The notes under the pieces were generated by a model. That model worked only from the letters and a program-made list of their open reading frames with translations, was not told the origin of the DNA and made no database searches. From Parvimonas sp035282405 (GTDB lineage Bacteria; Bacillota; Clostridia; Tissierellales; Peptoniphilaceae), in the NCBI RefSeq assembly GCF_035282405.1, contig NZ_JAYKBP010000002.1, forward strand, positions 248,001 through 312,000: DNA of 64,000 bases, given 5' to 3'. This document shows positions 25,905-35,600 of this stretch, one piece after another. Each line of letters opens with the position of its first letter. The stretch's first letter is position 1. The position numbers and the translations under genes are program-made.

Positions 25905-26738
25905 TTATGCTACTTCATTTACTTTTTCAGCCATTTTCTTTATTAATCCTGGATGAATTGCATTTGTAGGACATTTATCTGCAGCTTGTAAAAGTAAATC
26001 TTCCTCTAAACCTTGTTTATAATTTACAACAGCCAAATTGTTTTCAATTACAAATGCTTCAGGATATACTCTTGCACACATTTTACAACCGATACATCCA
26101 ACTTTACAAGCATTTTTAACAACATTTCCAGCTGCAAAGCTCTTACATTTTACCATAACTGTTTGTTCATAAGGAACTAAATCAATTAAGTTCTTTGGAC
26201 AAATTTCTATACATTTGTTACATGCTGTACAATTTTCTTTATTTACAACTGCAAGTCCATTTATCATATCTATTGCATTGAATCCACAAACATCTTGACA
26301 AGTACCACAGCCCAAACATCCATAAGCACAAGTCTTACTTCCTCCTTGCATTGAGTTGTTTACTCTACAATCTCTAATGCCAGTATATATGTATTTTTCT
26401 TTCGCGAAATCCTTGTCACCTTGACACATTACACAAGCTACCATTCTTTGAACATCGCCAGCTTCAGTTCCTAAAAGTTTTGCAAGCCTTGCAACTAAGT
26501 CAGCTCCACCAACAGGACAAGCATTTATTCCTGCTGATCCTTCAGCAATAGCCTTCGCAAGACCATCACAACCCGGAAAGCCACAAGCACCACAGTTTGC
26601 GCCTGGTAATTCGTTTCTAACTTGTATAACTTTTTCATCAACTTTTACAAAAAATACTTTTGATGCAAATCCGAGTATCAATGCAAATAAAATACCTAAA
26701 ACACCAAGTAACAAAACCGGTATCATTATATCATTCAT
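25905..26738 (-). CDS. rnfB: RnfB, iron-sulfur subunit of the Rnf complex
   Basis: Electron-input subunit (277 aa) that accepts electrons from ferredoxin. An N-terminal membrane span is followed by the 4Fe-4S domain GANCGACGFPGC...C74. Two classic clusters come next (C141LGCGTCQDVC; C170TACNKCIEIC), then a C-terminal ferredoxin domain with C215IGCKMC and a distant C256P. In that last domain the fourth position is Tyr225 and the second CxxCxxC is absent, which is how single-cluster ferredoxins look. It is the last gene of rnfCDGEAB. Confidence 0.95.
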   Translation of the reverse strand: MNDIMIPVLLLGVLGILFALILGFASKVFFVKVDEKVIQVRNELPGANCGACGFPGCDGLAKAIAEGSAGINACPVGGADLVARLAKLLGTEAGDVQRMVACVMCQGDKDFAKEKYIYTGIRDCRVNNSMQGGSKTCAYGCLGCGTCQDVCGFNAIDMINGLAVVNKENCTACNKCIEICPKNLIDLVPYEQTVMVKCKSFAAGNVVKNACKVGCIGCKMCARVYPEAFVIENNLAVVNYKQGLEEDLLLQAADKCPTNAIHPGLIKKMAEKVNEVA

Positions 26739-26748
26739 AATCTCACCT

Positions 26749-27324
26749 CTATACTAATCCCGCAAATCCATAAAATGCCAAAGACATAAGTCCAATGGTA
26801 ATTAATGTAAGAGGAACTCCTTCAAGATTTTTAGGAACTTCTGTCAATTCCAACTTTTCTCTTATAGAAGCCAAGCACACAATGGCTAATAAAAATCCAA
26901 GTGATGCCCCCATACCATTAAATATTGTTTCTAACAAATTATATTCTTTTTGTATATTTGTAATTGCAACTCCTAAAACTACACAGTTTGTAGTTATAAG
27001 TGGAAGGAAAACTCCCAATGCATTATAAAGATTTGGACTCATCTTTTTGAGTACCATTTCAACAAATTGTACTAAAGTCGCTATTACAAGTATAAACACA
27101 ATTGTTTGTAAATATTCAAGTCCTAAAGTATCCAATAATGTTTTTTGAATTACCCAAGTTACAGCACTTGAAATTGTAATTACGAATGTAACTGCCATAC
27201 CCATACCAAATGCAGTTTCAACTTTATTTGATACACCAATCAATGGACAAATTCCCAAGAATTGTCCTAAAACATAGTTATTTACTAAAATTGATGCAAC
27301 TAAAATTTTTAATATTGTACCCAT
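26749..27324 (-). CDS. rnfA: RnfA, membrane subunit of the Rnf complex
   Basis: A 191-residue six-span membrane subunit. The conserved opening NNYVLGQFLGICPLIGVSNK holds the intramembrane cysteine, and TTNCVVLGVA holds the second; together with RnfE's they ligate the membrane 2Fe-2S cluster known from Rnf/Nqr structures. It overlaps rnfE by one base and precedes rnfB by 10 bases, so it is translated as part of one operon. Confidence 0.96.
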   Translation of the reverse strand: MGTILKILVASILVNNYVLGQFLGICPLIGVSNKVETAFGMGMAVTFVITISSAVTWVIQKTLLDTLGLEYLQTIVFILVIATLVQFVEMVLKKMSPNLYNALGVFLPLITTNCVVLGVAITNIQKEYNLLETIFNGMGASLGFLLAIVCLASIREKLELTEVPKNLEGVPLTLITIGLMSLAFYGFAGLV

Positions 27325-27938
27325 TAGTTACCTCCTTCTTTTTTAGCATTAACTTTTCTACTTATCATATTAAATCCTGCTACTAAAAGTCCAAGAATAA
27401 TAAAGGCTCCTGGAGCTTGTGTGATAACACCTATACTTACATAATTTTTCCCAAGAATTGGAAATCCTAACCAAGTCCCATTACCTAAAATTTCACGAAC
27501 ACTTGCCAGTACAATCAATGCACAAGTAAAACCAACTCCTTGTCCTATTCCGTCTATCATTGATGAAAAAACCGAATTCTTTGATGCAAAAGATTCTGCT
27601 CTTGCTAAGATTAAACAGTTTACTACTATTAGTGGTATAAAAAGTCCCAAACTATCATATAGTGCAGGTATGTATGCTGATAAGAACATTTGTACTAATG
27701 TTACGAATGTCGCTATAATTACAACATACGCAGGTATTCTAACTTTATCCGGAATAAACTTTCTAAGGATTGAAATTACAATATTTGAACAAGTTACTAC
27801 AAATATTACTGATGAACCCATCCCTATTGCATTTACAACGCTTGTTGTTACGGCTAATACTGAACACATCCCAACAAGTTGAACAAGTACAGGGTTATTT
27901 GAAAATATACCATCAAAGAAAATCTTTTTTAATTTCAT
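27324..27938 (-). CDS. rnfE: RnfE, membrane subunit of the Rnf complex
   Basis: A 204-residue membrane subunit paralogous to RnfA. I set the start at ATG 27938 because AGGAGGGATGAT precedes it; a TTG seven codons upstream would overlap rnfG further. The core reads NPVLVQLVGMCSVLAVTTSV and IVVNCLILARAE, with the cysteines that complete the shared 2Fe-2S site with RnfA. Confidence 0.95.
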   Translation of the reverse strand: MKLKKIFFDGIFSNNPVLVQLVGMCSVLAVTTSVVNAIGMGSSVIFVVTCSNIVISILRKFIPDKVRIPAYVVIIATFVTLVQMFLSAYIPALYDSLGLFIPLIVVNCLILARAESFASKNSVFSSMIDGIGQGVGFTCALIVLASVREILGNGTWLGFPILGKNYVSIGVITQAPGAFIILGLLVAGFNMISRKVNAKKEGGN

Positions 27939-27948
27939 ATCATCCCTC

Positions 27949-28527
27949 CTACTTTTCAAGTTCTTGTAATGCGTCTATTGCAGCATTTAACCCATTTAGA
28001 ACGGCATTAACACTTATTGTTGTTCCTGTTATTGCTTGAATATCATTATCTGCATCTGGATTTAAATTTTTAACTAAATGCTCAGTAACTTTATTTCCAA
28101 CAACACTTTTAGCATATTCGTCAGTTGTTACTCTACTTCCAAGTCCAGGTGTTTCACTATGTTTTAAAACTTTGAAACCAACTATAGTTTTATTTTCAAT
28201 ATTTACAGCCATAAGCATTGAAATATCTCCACCATAACCATTTTTCCCCAATGTTTTAAAAACATATCCAACTGTTTTATCTGATTTCTTCGCAACTTCT
28301 ATCTTTTCTATGTTTTTTATCTTTGTTTTTATTGTATTAAGTTTTGCTTCTTCTAAAGTTTCAAACTTATCTGCATCGGCAAAAACTTCTTTTAAAGCTG
28401 CCTCATATTGAGCCTTTTCTCTTGCTTTAATCACCGGAGAAGTAAAACTATTTGCAAATGCAAGAACGAAACCTGCAATTGCAGTAATTAAAAACAATCT
28501 GACTGTCAATTTAATAGTTTCTTTCAT
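27949..28527 (-). CDS. rnfG: RnfG, FMN-binding subunit of the Rnf complex
   Basis: A 192-residue subunit with one N-terminal membrane span (LFLITAIAGFVLAFANSFTSP) and an extracytoplasmic FMN-binding domain. FMN is attached to the threonine in the DIQAITGTTISVNAV motif near residue 165 (consensus S(T)GATxS/T). It overlaps rnfD by one base. Confidence 0.95.
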   Translation of the reverse strand: MKETIKLTVRLFLITAIAGFVLAFANSFTSPVIKAREKAQYEAALKEVFADADKFETLEEAKLNTIKTKIKNIEKIEVAKKSDKTVGYVFKTLGKNGYGGDISMLMAVNIENKTIVGFKVLKHSETPGLGSRVTTDEYAKSVVGNKVTEHLVKNLNPDADNDIQAITGTTISVNAVLNGLNAAIDALQELEK

Positions 28528-29984
28528 TACTTTTTAACTCTCCCTTCTCCAAAAACTTTAGGGACACAATATTTTTCTAAAAGTGGTGTTAAAATATTCA
28601 TAAATAGGATAGAATAACTTACACCTTCAGGTAAATTACCAAAGTTTCTTATAAGTGCGGTAATTATACCACAACCCATAGCGAAAAATACTTGAGCCTT
28701 TCTATTAACGGGAGCTGATACATAATCAGTAGCCATAAAGAATGCCCCTAATATTAGTCCACCCATTAAAAGTTGAACTGGTAAATTTGCTACAGGAGTT
28801 CCTGTAAGAGCTAAAACAACTGCTGTTGTAGATATAAATACTAATGGAATTCTAAGTTGAATAACTCCTCTATACAATAAATATCCAGCTCCAATCAATA
28901 AGCATATAGTTGAAACTTCACCAATACAACCTCCTCTAACACCTATGAATGCTTCAAGAAAATTTACTTGAGTTCCCTTTGATAAAGGTGTCGCAAAAGT
29001 TGTAGCATCTAGTGAAGAATAAGTTGAGGAATTTATTAAATTTGAAATCCCTGAGTTAGGTGCAACGTAATTTGCCATCGCCGTTGGGAATGATGCCATT
29101 AATGCAGCTCTTGCAGCAAGTGCAGGGTTCATAAAGTTCATTCCAAGTCCCCCGTATAATTGCTTAACGATTATAATGGCAAATATACTTCCAAGTGCAA
29201 CCATCCAGTAAGGAATAGTAACCGGAACATTGAAAGCTAAAAGCATTCCAGTAATTACTGCTGAATAATCTTTTATAGTAATTGATTTATGTGTTAATTT
29301 TTCGTAAAGATATTCAGAACCTACAGCAAAAACTACTGACACTAATGTAACCAATAAGGCTCTAAGCCCAAAGAAATAAATTCCAGCAAGTAATGTTGGT
29401 ATTAAAGCTATAACAACATCTCTCATAACAGTACTTACTGTTGCTTCACTTCTCAAATGAGGAGATGATCCTACAAATAATTTGATTTGAGGTTCTTCAT
29501 TACGTCCACCTCTTGCAGGTCTTTCTCTTCTTTCTCTTGCAGGTTTTTCTTCTGAAGCTTCACCACTTTCTGCTGACCTCTCTCTTCTTTCTCTTGTAGG
29601 TCTTTCAGATCTCTCTCTAGGTTCTCTAGGAGTTCTTTCGCGTCTTTCTCTAACTGGTCTTTCGCTTTTTGCCTCTTCTCCTGATTCTGAATTTTCTGTT
29701 GTTTCAGAACTTGTTGATACCTCATCAGAGGCAACCCTTGAGCTTCTTTCTCTTGCAGGACGTTCCACTCTTTCTCTAGGCTCTCTAGGAGTTCTTTCAC
29801 GTCTTTCTCTAACTGGTCTTTCAGTTTTTGTTTCTTCTGAAGTAGAAGTTTCTTCAACATTTTCAGTTGCAACCTGTTTTACTTCTTCAACTTTTTCAGA
29901 CACGATTTCAGTTTCTCTTGTATCTATATCTGTTCCCTTTTCCAATTCAGAAGGGGCTTCAACTTTTAAATCTTTTTCGTCCAT
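28527..29984 (-). CDS. rnfD: RnfD with a long charged N-terminal extension
   Basis: FMN-carrying, multi-span subunit (485 aa). The usual RnfD starts near residue 166 (QIKLFVGSSPHLRSE), followed by about nine spans and the flavinylation region around TTFATPL. Residues 1-165 are an added disordered, Arg/Glu/Ser-rich extension: two 53-residue repeats each containing ERPVRERRERTPREPRER, plus more RERRER blocks. I start at ATG 29984 because GGAGGGTACT precedes it; the frame is open 24 codons further but into rnfC. An extension of this kind on RnfD is not something I know from characterised Rnf complexes. Confidence 0.93.
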   Translation of the reverse strand: MDEKDLKVEAPSELEKGTDIDTRETEIVSEKVEEVKQVATENVEETSTSEETKTERPVRERRERTPREPRERVERPARERSSRVASDEVSTSSETTENSESGEEAKSERPVRERRERTPREPRERSERPTRERRERSAESGEASEEKPARERRERPARGGRNEEPQIKLFVGSSPHLRSEATVSTVMRDVVIALIPTLLAGIYFFGLRALLVTLVSVVFAVGSEYLYEKLTHKSITIKDYSAVITGMLLAFNVPVTIPYWMVALGSIFAIIIVKQLYGGLGMNFMNPALAARAALMASFPTAMANYVAPNSGISNLINSSTYSSLDATTFATPLSKGTQVNFLEAFIGVRGGCIGEVSTICLLIGAGYLLYRGVIQLRIPLVFISTTAVVLALTGTPVANLPVQLLMGGLILGAFFMATDYVSAPVNRKAQVFFAMGCGIITALIRNFGNLPEGVSYSILFMNILTPLLEKYCVPKVFGEGRVKK

Positions 29985-29994
29985 AGTACCCTCC

Positions 29995-31320
29995 TTATGC
30001 TCTCTTTCCTTTACCTTGTTTTCTAACTTCGGCTTTTCCAAGTCTAATAGTTTCAACTAAAGGTCTGTTTGATGGACAAATATATGAGCAGGAACCGCAT
30101 TCAATACAATCCATTAAATGTAATTTTTCCGCATCTTCAACTCTATGTTTCAAAGTATAAAGCTGTAAATATAAAGGCTGTAAGTACACAGGACATATAT
30201 CAACACATCTACCACATCTTATGCAAGGACTTACAGCTTTAGGAGCGCTTTCTTCCTGAGTCATAAAAAGTAGTCCACCCATAGCTTTACCTGTAGTAAC
30301 ATTAGGAGTATATTGTGTTTCACCCATCATCGGTCCACCTGAAATAATTTTTCCAGGTTCACTTTCATATCCTCCAATAAATTCTACAATATCAGAAACT
30401 TTTGATCCTACTCTAACCATAACATTTTGTGGTTCTTTTAGTGCATGTCCTGTCATAGTAACCAATTTTTCATATAGAGGTTTCCCATGCAAAACAGCAT
30501 CTTTAATTGCAATTGCAGTATTAGCATTTATTACTCTTATACCAACCGCAGAAGTAGAAGCTCCTGAAGGTACAACTATTCCAGTTGTAGCTTGAATAAG
30601 TCTTTTTTGATCTCCTTGAGGATATTTAGTCTTTACAACACTTACAGTTACCTCAGGATAAGACTTTGACGCTTCTTTTAACTTGTCAATAGCAAGTGGC
30701 TTATTGTCTTCGATACCTAAAATACCTTTTTTTGCCCCCATTGCCTTCATTGCAAGTAAAAGTCCCATAACAACTTTTTCAGGATATAATTCCATCATAA
30801 GTTGATCACTTGTTAAATATGGCTCACATTCAGCGCAGTTTATTATTATGTAATCTGTAATTTGTCCTTCTCTAGCTGTCAACTTTACATGAGTAGGAAA
30901 TCCTGCGCCCCCAAGTCCGACAATGCCGGCTTCTTTTATGGCGTCTATTATGTCTGTCGCGCTTACTTCGTCAATAGTTAAATTCTTTTCTTCATATCCC
31001 AATTCGTCCAAACCGTCATTTTCGATAGTTACTCCTTGACACATAACACCTGTTGCAGTCATAATCTCATCAATAGACTTAACTTTCCCACTAACGCTTG
31101 AATGTACATTTGCAGAAATAAAAGCTGATGCTTCTCCAATTTTTTGTCCAACTTTTACCAAATCATTTTTGCTAACCAAACAAGTAGCGGGTGCTCCTGA
31201 GTGTTGTAATAGAGGTATTGTTACTATCTTAGGAACAAAACCAAAATTGACAGGTTTCGAATTAGTCAACTCTTTAAAGTCGTGGATATGCTTTCCACCT
31301 TTAAAAGTGTTCACACTCAC
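29995..31320 (-). CDS. rnfC: RnfC, NADH-binding subunit of the Rnf complex
   Basis: First gene of rnfCDGEAB; a 441-residue peripheral subunit that delivers electrons to NAD+. The glycine-rich nucleotide site is GIVGLGGAGFPTHVK, and the two C-terminal 4Fe-4S motifs are CIRCGRCVDICP and CIECGSCSYICP. I choose GTG 31320 because GAGGTG lies six bases before it and because the family start (xVxTFKGGxHxH) then aligns; another GTG three codons upstream overlaps that site. The complex couples ferredoxin oxidation to ion export. Confidence 0.95.
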   Translation of the reverse strand: MSVNTFKGGKHIHDFKELTNSKPVNFGFVPKIVTIPLLQHSGAPATCLVSKNDLVKVGQKIGEASAFISANVHSSVSGKVKSIDEIMTATGVMCQGVTIENDGLDELGYEEKNLTIDEVSATDIIDAIKEAGIVGLGGAGFPTHVKLTAREGQITDYIIINCAECEPYLTSDQLMMELYPEKVVMGLLLAMKAMGAKKGILGIEDNKPLAIDKLKEASKSYPEVTVSVVKTKYPQGDQKRLIQATTGIVVPSGASTSAVGIRVINANTAIAIKDAVLHGKPLYEKLVTMTGHALKEPQNVMVRVGSKVSDIVEFIGGYESEPGKIISGGPMMGETQYTPNVTTGKAMGGLLFMTQEESAPKAVSPCIRCGRCVDICPVYLQPLYLQLYTLKHRVEDAEKLHLMDCIECGSCSYICPSNRPLVETIRLGKAEVRKQGKGKRA

Positions 31321-31498
31321 TTTATTCACCTCTTTTTATTATCACAATTTTTAAAACCTCTGTATAAACAAAATTAACAATATCAATAATTGCTAGTACA
31401 GAAAAACAAAATTTTAAAAACTTGTATTCATAATTATTTTACAACATTTTTACTTCAATGTCAATTTAAAATTAGGTAGTAAAGCGATTTAATTGTTA

Positions 31499-31507
31499 TG
31501 ATACAAT
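31499..31507 (+). promoter_or_regulatory. possible extended -10 promoter of small RNA
   Basis: TGATACAAT is an extended -10 element on the plus strand with no clear -35. A strong terminator lies about 60-95 bases downstream. Confidence 0.35.
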
Positions 31508-31513
31508 TGATGT

Positions 31514-31600
31514 GAGACCAAGGGTACAAAAAAAGATTGGGATTTTATTTCCCAATCTCCAGAGTGCAGACAAAGCATAAGTTTTGTCTGTGCTTTTTTT
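31514..31600 (+). ncRNA. candidate small RNA
   Basis: The plus strand between rnfC and the Xre gene holds a possible promoter (31499-31507), a stem-loop AGATTGGGA/TCCCAATCT (31534-31558) and a terminator CAGACAAA/TTTGTCTG ending in seven Ts (31567-31600). No reading frame with a ribosome site lies between. The near-identical first hairpin recurs at 32586-32610. It could instead be the remnant of a lost gene's 3' end. Confidence 0.35.
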
Positions 31601-31609
31601 ACAAATTAA

Positions 31610-31652
31610 AAGGCTGAAGATCTTTTACTCCCAAACCCTATACTGAACCTTA
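31610..31652. repeat. dispersed repeat B, degenerate copy
   Basis: AAGGCTGAAGATCTTTTACT followed by CCCAAACCCTATACTGAACCT closely matches the loop and right arm of the long inverted repeat at 37797-37852, with a two-base gap. Here the left arm is lost, so no long stem forms. Confidence 0.55.
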
Positions 31653-31659
31653 ATAAAAA

Positions 31660-31688
31660 AAGAAGCAATATTAATGAAACTGCTTCTT
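31660..31688 (-). terminator. terminator of Xre/SdpI unit
   Basis: AAGAAGCA (31660-31667) pairs with TGCTTCTT (31681-31688), with a T-run on the minus strand, 25 bases after the Xre gene stop. Confidence 0.8.
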
Positions 31689-31712
31689 CAAAAATATATT
31701 CATCACAGAATA

Positions 31713-31937
31713 TCATTCGCAACCTTTATGGCAATAAGTCTCGTTCCCATCCAAATCAAATATTTTATAAATACACTCCCCCAGTACTTCTGATATATCA
31801 TTGGCTAGTTTCAAGCTCGGAACAACTTTACCAGTTTCTATTTTATTTATGCTCACTCTCGAAACTCCTACCTTTTTAGCCAAACGATGTTGTGATAGCC
31901 CTAATGGTTTTCTATATTCTTTAATTCTATTTCTCAC
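31713..31937 (-). CDS. Xre-family transcriptional regulator
   Basis: A 74-residue stand-alone helix-turn-helix of the Cro/C1 type: IKEYRKPLGLSQHRLAKKVG, then VSRVSINKIETGKVVPSLKL, and a short C-terminus with three cysteines (ECIYKIF, CHKGCE). The start is GTG 31937 with AGGTGA ten bases before it. Small regulators of this kind are commonly paired with the membrane protein gene just upstream (32026-32361), and I infer that it controls that unit. Confidence 0.88.
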   Translation of the reverse strand: MRNRIKEYRKPLGLSQHRLAKKVGVSRVSINKIETGKVVPSLKLANDISEVLGECIYKIFDLDGNETYCHKGCE

Positions 31938-32025
31938 TATTTAACAATCACCTTCCATATAATAATTTAATATAAAATCCTATTAATTATCTTCAAAAAT
32001 CAATAATATCACATTGAATACAAAA

Positions 32026-32361
32026 CTACACTTCTTTAATCTTTTTATTTACGAATAAGGTTAACGCAATCATACTGATAATACTAATAGATGTAACAAT
32101 TAAAGAATTCCATTCCATTGAAACTATTTTAATATATCTCATTATAGCGACAAAAATAAATAAAACTATCCCTACTCTAAAACAATATTTCCCACATAAC
32201 AAATTTGCTTTCTTCCAATTTTCTTCATTTTTCATTGATAAAGAAGTCCTCATTCCCGAATAACGATTAATATCACCATTAGCAATTTTTTTCCACCATG
32301 GATATGAAACAATCATTAGAACCGGTATGATATAATCTATGACCATAAAGAAATATTTCAT
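32026..32361 (-). CDS. SdpI-like membrane protein
   Basis: A 111-residue protein with an N-terminal span, the SdpI-family central motif YSGMRTSLSMKNEENWKKAN and LLCGKYCFRVG, then two C-terminal spans. In Bacillus SdpI gives immunity to a killing factor and senses it; many relatives are uncharacterised. GGAGGTGATTTAGC precedes the ATG. It lies 88 bases upstream of the Xre regulator. The 280 bases upstream contain only terminators of the adhesin gene. Confidence 0.75.
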   Translation of the reverse strand: MKYFFMVIDYIIPVLMIVSYPWWKKIANGDINRYSGMRTSLSMKNEENWKKANLLCGKYCFRVGIVLFIFVAIMRYIKIVSMEWNSLIVTSISIISMIALTLFVNKKIKEV

Positions 32362-32544
32362 GCTAAATCACCTCCACTTGTCTAATTACTACTAATTGTT
32401 CTAACTTGCTACATGTATCCAATATTGAACAAATAAACACTGCTTTCTTGTATTTCAAATATTTTTCATCATTCTTATGTAGCATTTTCAACATCTTCTT
32501 TTATATTATTATACTACTTTTTCCTTATTTTCTCCACTAAAAAA

Positions 32545-32568
32545 GTGCCAATGTTTTATCATTGACAC
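32545..32568 (-). terminator. second adhesin terminator
   Basis: Minus strand GTGTCAATG, six bases, CATTGGCAC then TTTTTTAG. It lies 75 bases after the adhesin stop. Confidence 0.8.
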
Positions 32569-32585
32569 CTTTGTCATCAGTCTGA

Positions 32586-32610
32586 AGATTGGGATTTTTA
32601 TTCCCAATCT
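32586..32610. terminator. hairpin after adhesin gene, twin of 31534-31558
   Basis: AGATTGGGA and TCCCAATCT arms with a T-rich loop on the plus strand. The arms are identical to the hairpin at 31534-31558, 1.05 kb away. It may assist termination or protect the adhesin mRNA end. Confidence 0.55.
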
Positions 32611-32642
32611 CTTCTCTATCAAATATTTACTTTTTCAAGAAT

Positions 32643-35600
32643 TTATTTCTTTTTCTTTCTTCTATATCTGATCTTCATCGCACCTAGTGCTCCTGTTGAT
32701 AATCCCAATAATACTGTATACAATGCTGTGTTTACTCCGTATCCTGTTTTTGGTATTGCTGGCTTCGGTCTTAATGGTGTTAGATTTGTTGTTTCATTTG
32801 TATCAAATTTATTACTTCCATCTGCTACATTTGCCTTATTTAAGATTCTTTCTCCATTTACATTTGCGTTTACTTTTACCTTGAATGTAACTTCTACTGT
32901 TTCTCCATCTGCTACTTTTTCCTTTGTCCAAGTAATTTCTCCATCTTTGTAAATTCCACCATTATCTGCTGATCCTTCTACATATCTCGTATGTTCTGGT
33001 ATCATATCCTTTATTACAACCTTTTGGACTTTTCCTGTTGTATTCTTGTAAGTTATCTTGTAAAGTAGTTCATCTTTTCCCCTTACTCTCTTACCATCAA
33101 TACTTGTCTTATCATCTTGACTATTGAATACATCCTTAAAAGGTCTTGTTGCTGTTGGATTTGTTGTTTCATTTGTATTGAAATTATTATTTCCATCAAC
33201 TACATTTGCCTTATTTAGAATCTTTTCTCCACTTACATTGTCATCTACTTTTACCTTAAATGTAACTTCTACTGTTTCTCCATCTGCTACATTTTCTTTT
33301 GTCCAAGTGATTTCTCTGTCTTTGTATACTCCAGCATTATCTGCTGAATCTTTTACATAAGTTGTATGTTCTGGTATTCTATCTTTTATTACAACTTTTT
33401 GTACTTTTCCTGTAGTATTCTTGTAAGTTATTTTGTAAAGTAATTCTTGCCCTGCTTTTACTTCCTTACCGTCTATACTTGTATTTGTATCTTTACTATC
33501 AAAAACATCTTTTAATGGTTTTGTAGAAGTTGGATTTGTTGTTTCATTTGTGTCAAATGTATTACTTCCATCTGCTACTTTTGCCTTATTTAAGATTCTT
33601 TCTCCATTTACATTGTCGTCTACTTTTACCTTAAATGTAACTTCTACTGTTTCTCCGTCTGCTACATTTTCCTTAGTCCAAGTAATTTCTCCGTCTTTAT
33701 AAATTCCTTTGTTATCTGCTGAATCTTTTACATATGTTGTATGAGCTGGAATCTTATCTTTTATTACAACCTTTTGTACCTTTCCTGTTGTATTTTTGTA
33801 AGTTATTTTGTAAAGTAGTTCTTGGCCTGCTTTTACTTCATTACTATCTATACTTGTCTTATCATCTTTACTATCAAAGACATCTTTTACAGGTTTTGTC
33901 GCTGTTGGATTTGTTGTTTCGTTTGTATCGAAATTATTATTTCCATCAACTACATTTGCTTTATTTAAGATTTTTTCTCCATTTACATTGTCATCTACTT
34001 TTACCTTAAATGTAACTACTACTGTTTCTCCGTCTGCTACATTTTCTTTTGTCCAAGTGATTTCTCCATTTGCAAAAGTTCCACCATTATCTGCAGAATT
34101 TTCTACATAACTTGTATGTTCTGGGATTCTATCTTTTATTACGACCTTTTGAGCTTTTCCTGTTGTATTCTTGTAAGTTATCTTGTAAAGTAGTTCATCT
34201 TTTGCCTTTACTTCCTTACCATCTATACTCTTTGTAGTATCTTGACTATTAAATACAGACTTAACAGGTTTTGTCGCTGTTGGATTTGTTGTTTCATTTG
34301 TATCAAATTTATTACTTCCATCAGCCACTTTTGCTTTATTTAAGATTTTTTCTCCATTTACATTGTCATCTACTTTTACCTTAAATGTAACTTCTACTGT
34401 TTCTCCATCTGCTACATTTTCTTTTGTCCAAGTGATTTCTCCGTCTTTGTAAATTCCTTTGTTATCTGCTGAATCTTTTACATATGTTGTATGAGCTGGA
34501 ATCTTATCCTTTATTACAACCTTTTGTACCTTTCCTGTAGTATTCTTGTAAGTTATCTTGTAAAGTAGTTCTTGGCCTGCTTTTACTTCATTACTATCTA
34601 TACTTGTCTTATCATCTTTACTATCAAAGACATCTTTTACAGGTTTTGTCGCTGTTGGATTTGTTGTTTCATTTGTATCAAATGTATTACTTCCATCAAC
34701 TACATTTGCTTTATTTACAATCTTATCCCCATTTACATTGTCATCTACTTTTACTTTAAATGTAACTACTACTGTTTCTCCATTTGCTACATTTTCCTTT
34801 GTCCAAGTAATTTCTCCGTCCTTGAAGACTCCATTATTATTAGCTGATCCTTCTACATAAGTTGTATGAGCTGGAATCTTATCCTTTATTACAACCTTTT
34901 GTTCTTTTCCTGTAGTATTCTTGTAAGTTATCTTGTAAAGTAGCTCATCTTTTGCTTTTGCTTCTTTACCATCTATACTTGTTTTACTATCCTTAGGATT
35001 AAAGACATCCTTAACTGGTTTTGTTGCTGTTGGATTTGTTGTTTCATTTGTATCAAAATCATTACTTCCATCTACTACATTTGCCTTATTTAGAATCTTT
35101 TGTCCATTTACATTGTCATCTACTTTTACTTTAAATGTAACTACTACTGTTTCTCCATCTGCTACATTTTCTTTTGTCCAAGTGATTTCTCCATTTGCAA
35201 AAGTTCCACCATTATCTGCAGAATTTTCTACATAAGTTGTATGAGCTGGAATCTTATCCTTTATTACAACTTTTTGAACTTGACCAGTTGTATTCTTGTA
35301 AGTTATCTTGTAAAGTAATTCATCTTTTGCTTTTACTTCCTTACCGTCTATACTTGTATTTGTATCTTGACTATTAAATACAGACTTAACTGGTTTTGTC
35401 GCTGTTGGATTTGTTGTTTCATTTGTATCGAAATTATTATTTCCATCTGCTACATTAGCTTTATTTAATATTTTATCTCCATTTACATTATCATCTACTT
35501 TTACCTTAAATGTAACAACTACTGTTTCTCCATTTGCTACATTTTCTTTTGTCCAAGTGATTTCTCCGTCTTTGAAGACTCCATTATTTGTTGCTGAACC

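Noticed and set aside
26041..26110. Damaged 4Fe-4S ligand (Tyr for Cys225) in RnfB
   Set aside because: The other three cysteines of the corresponding second cluster are absent too, so the domain fits a single-cluster ferredoxin and not a point loss.
29471..29872. Minus-strand 133-codon Lys/Leu/Glu-rich frame
   Set aside because: It is a shifted-frame shadow of the repetitive extension of RnfD; the repeats keep alternate frames open.
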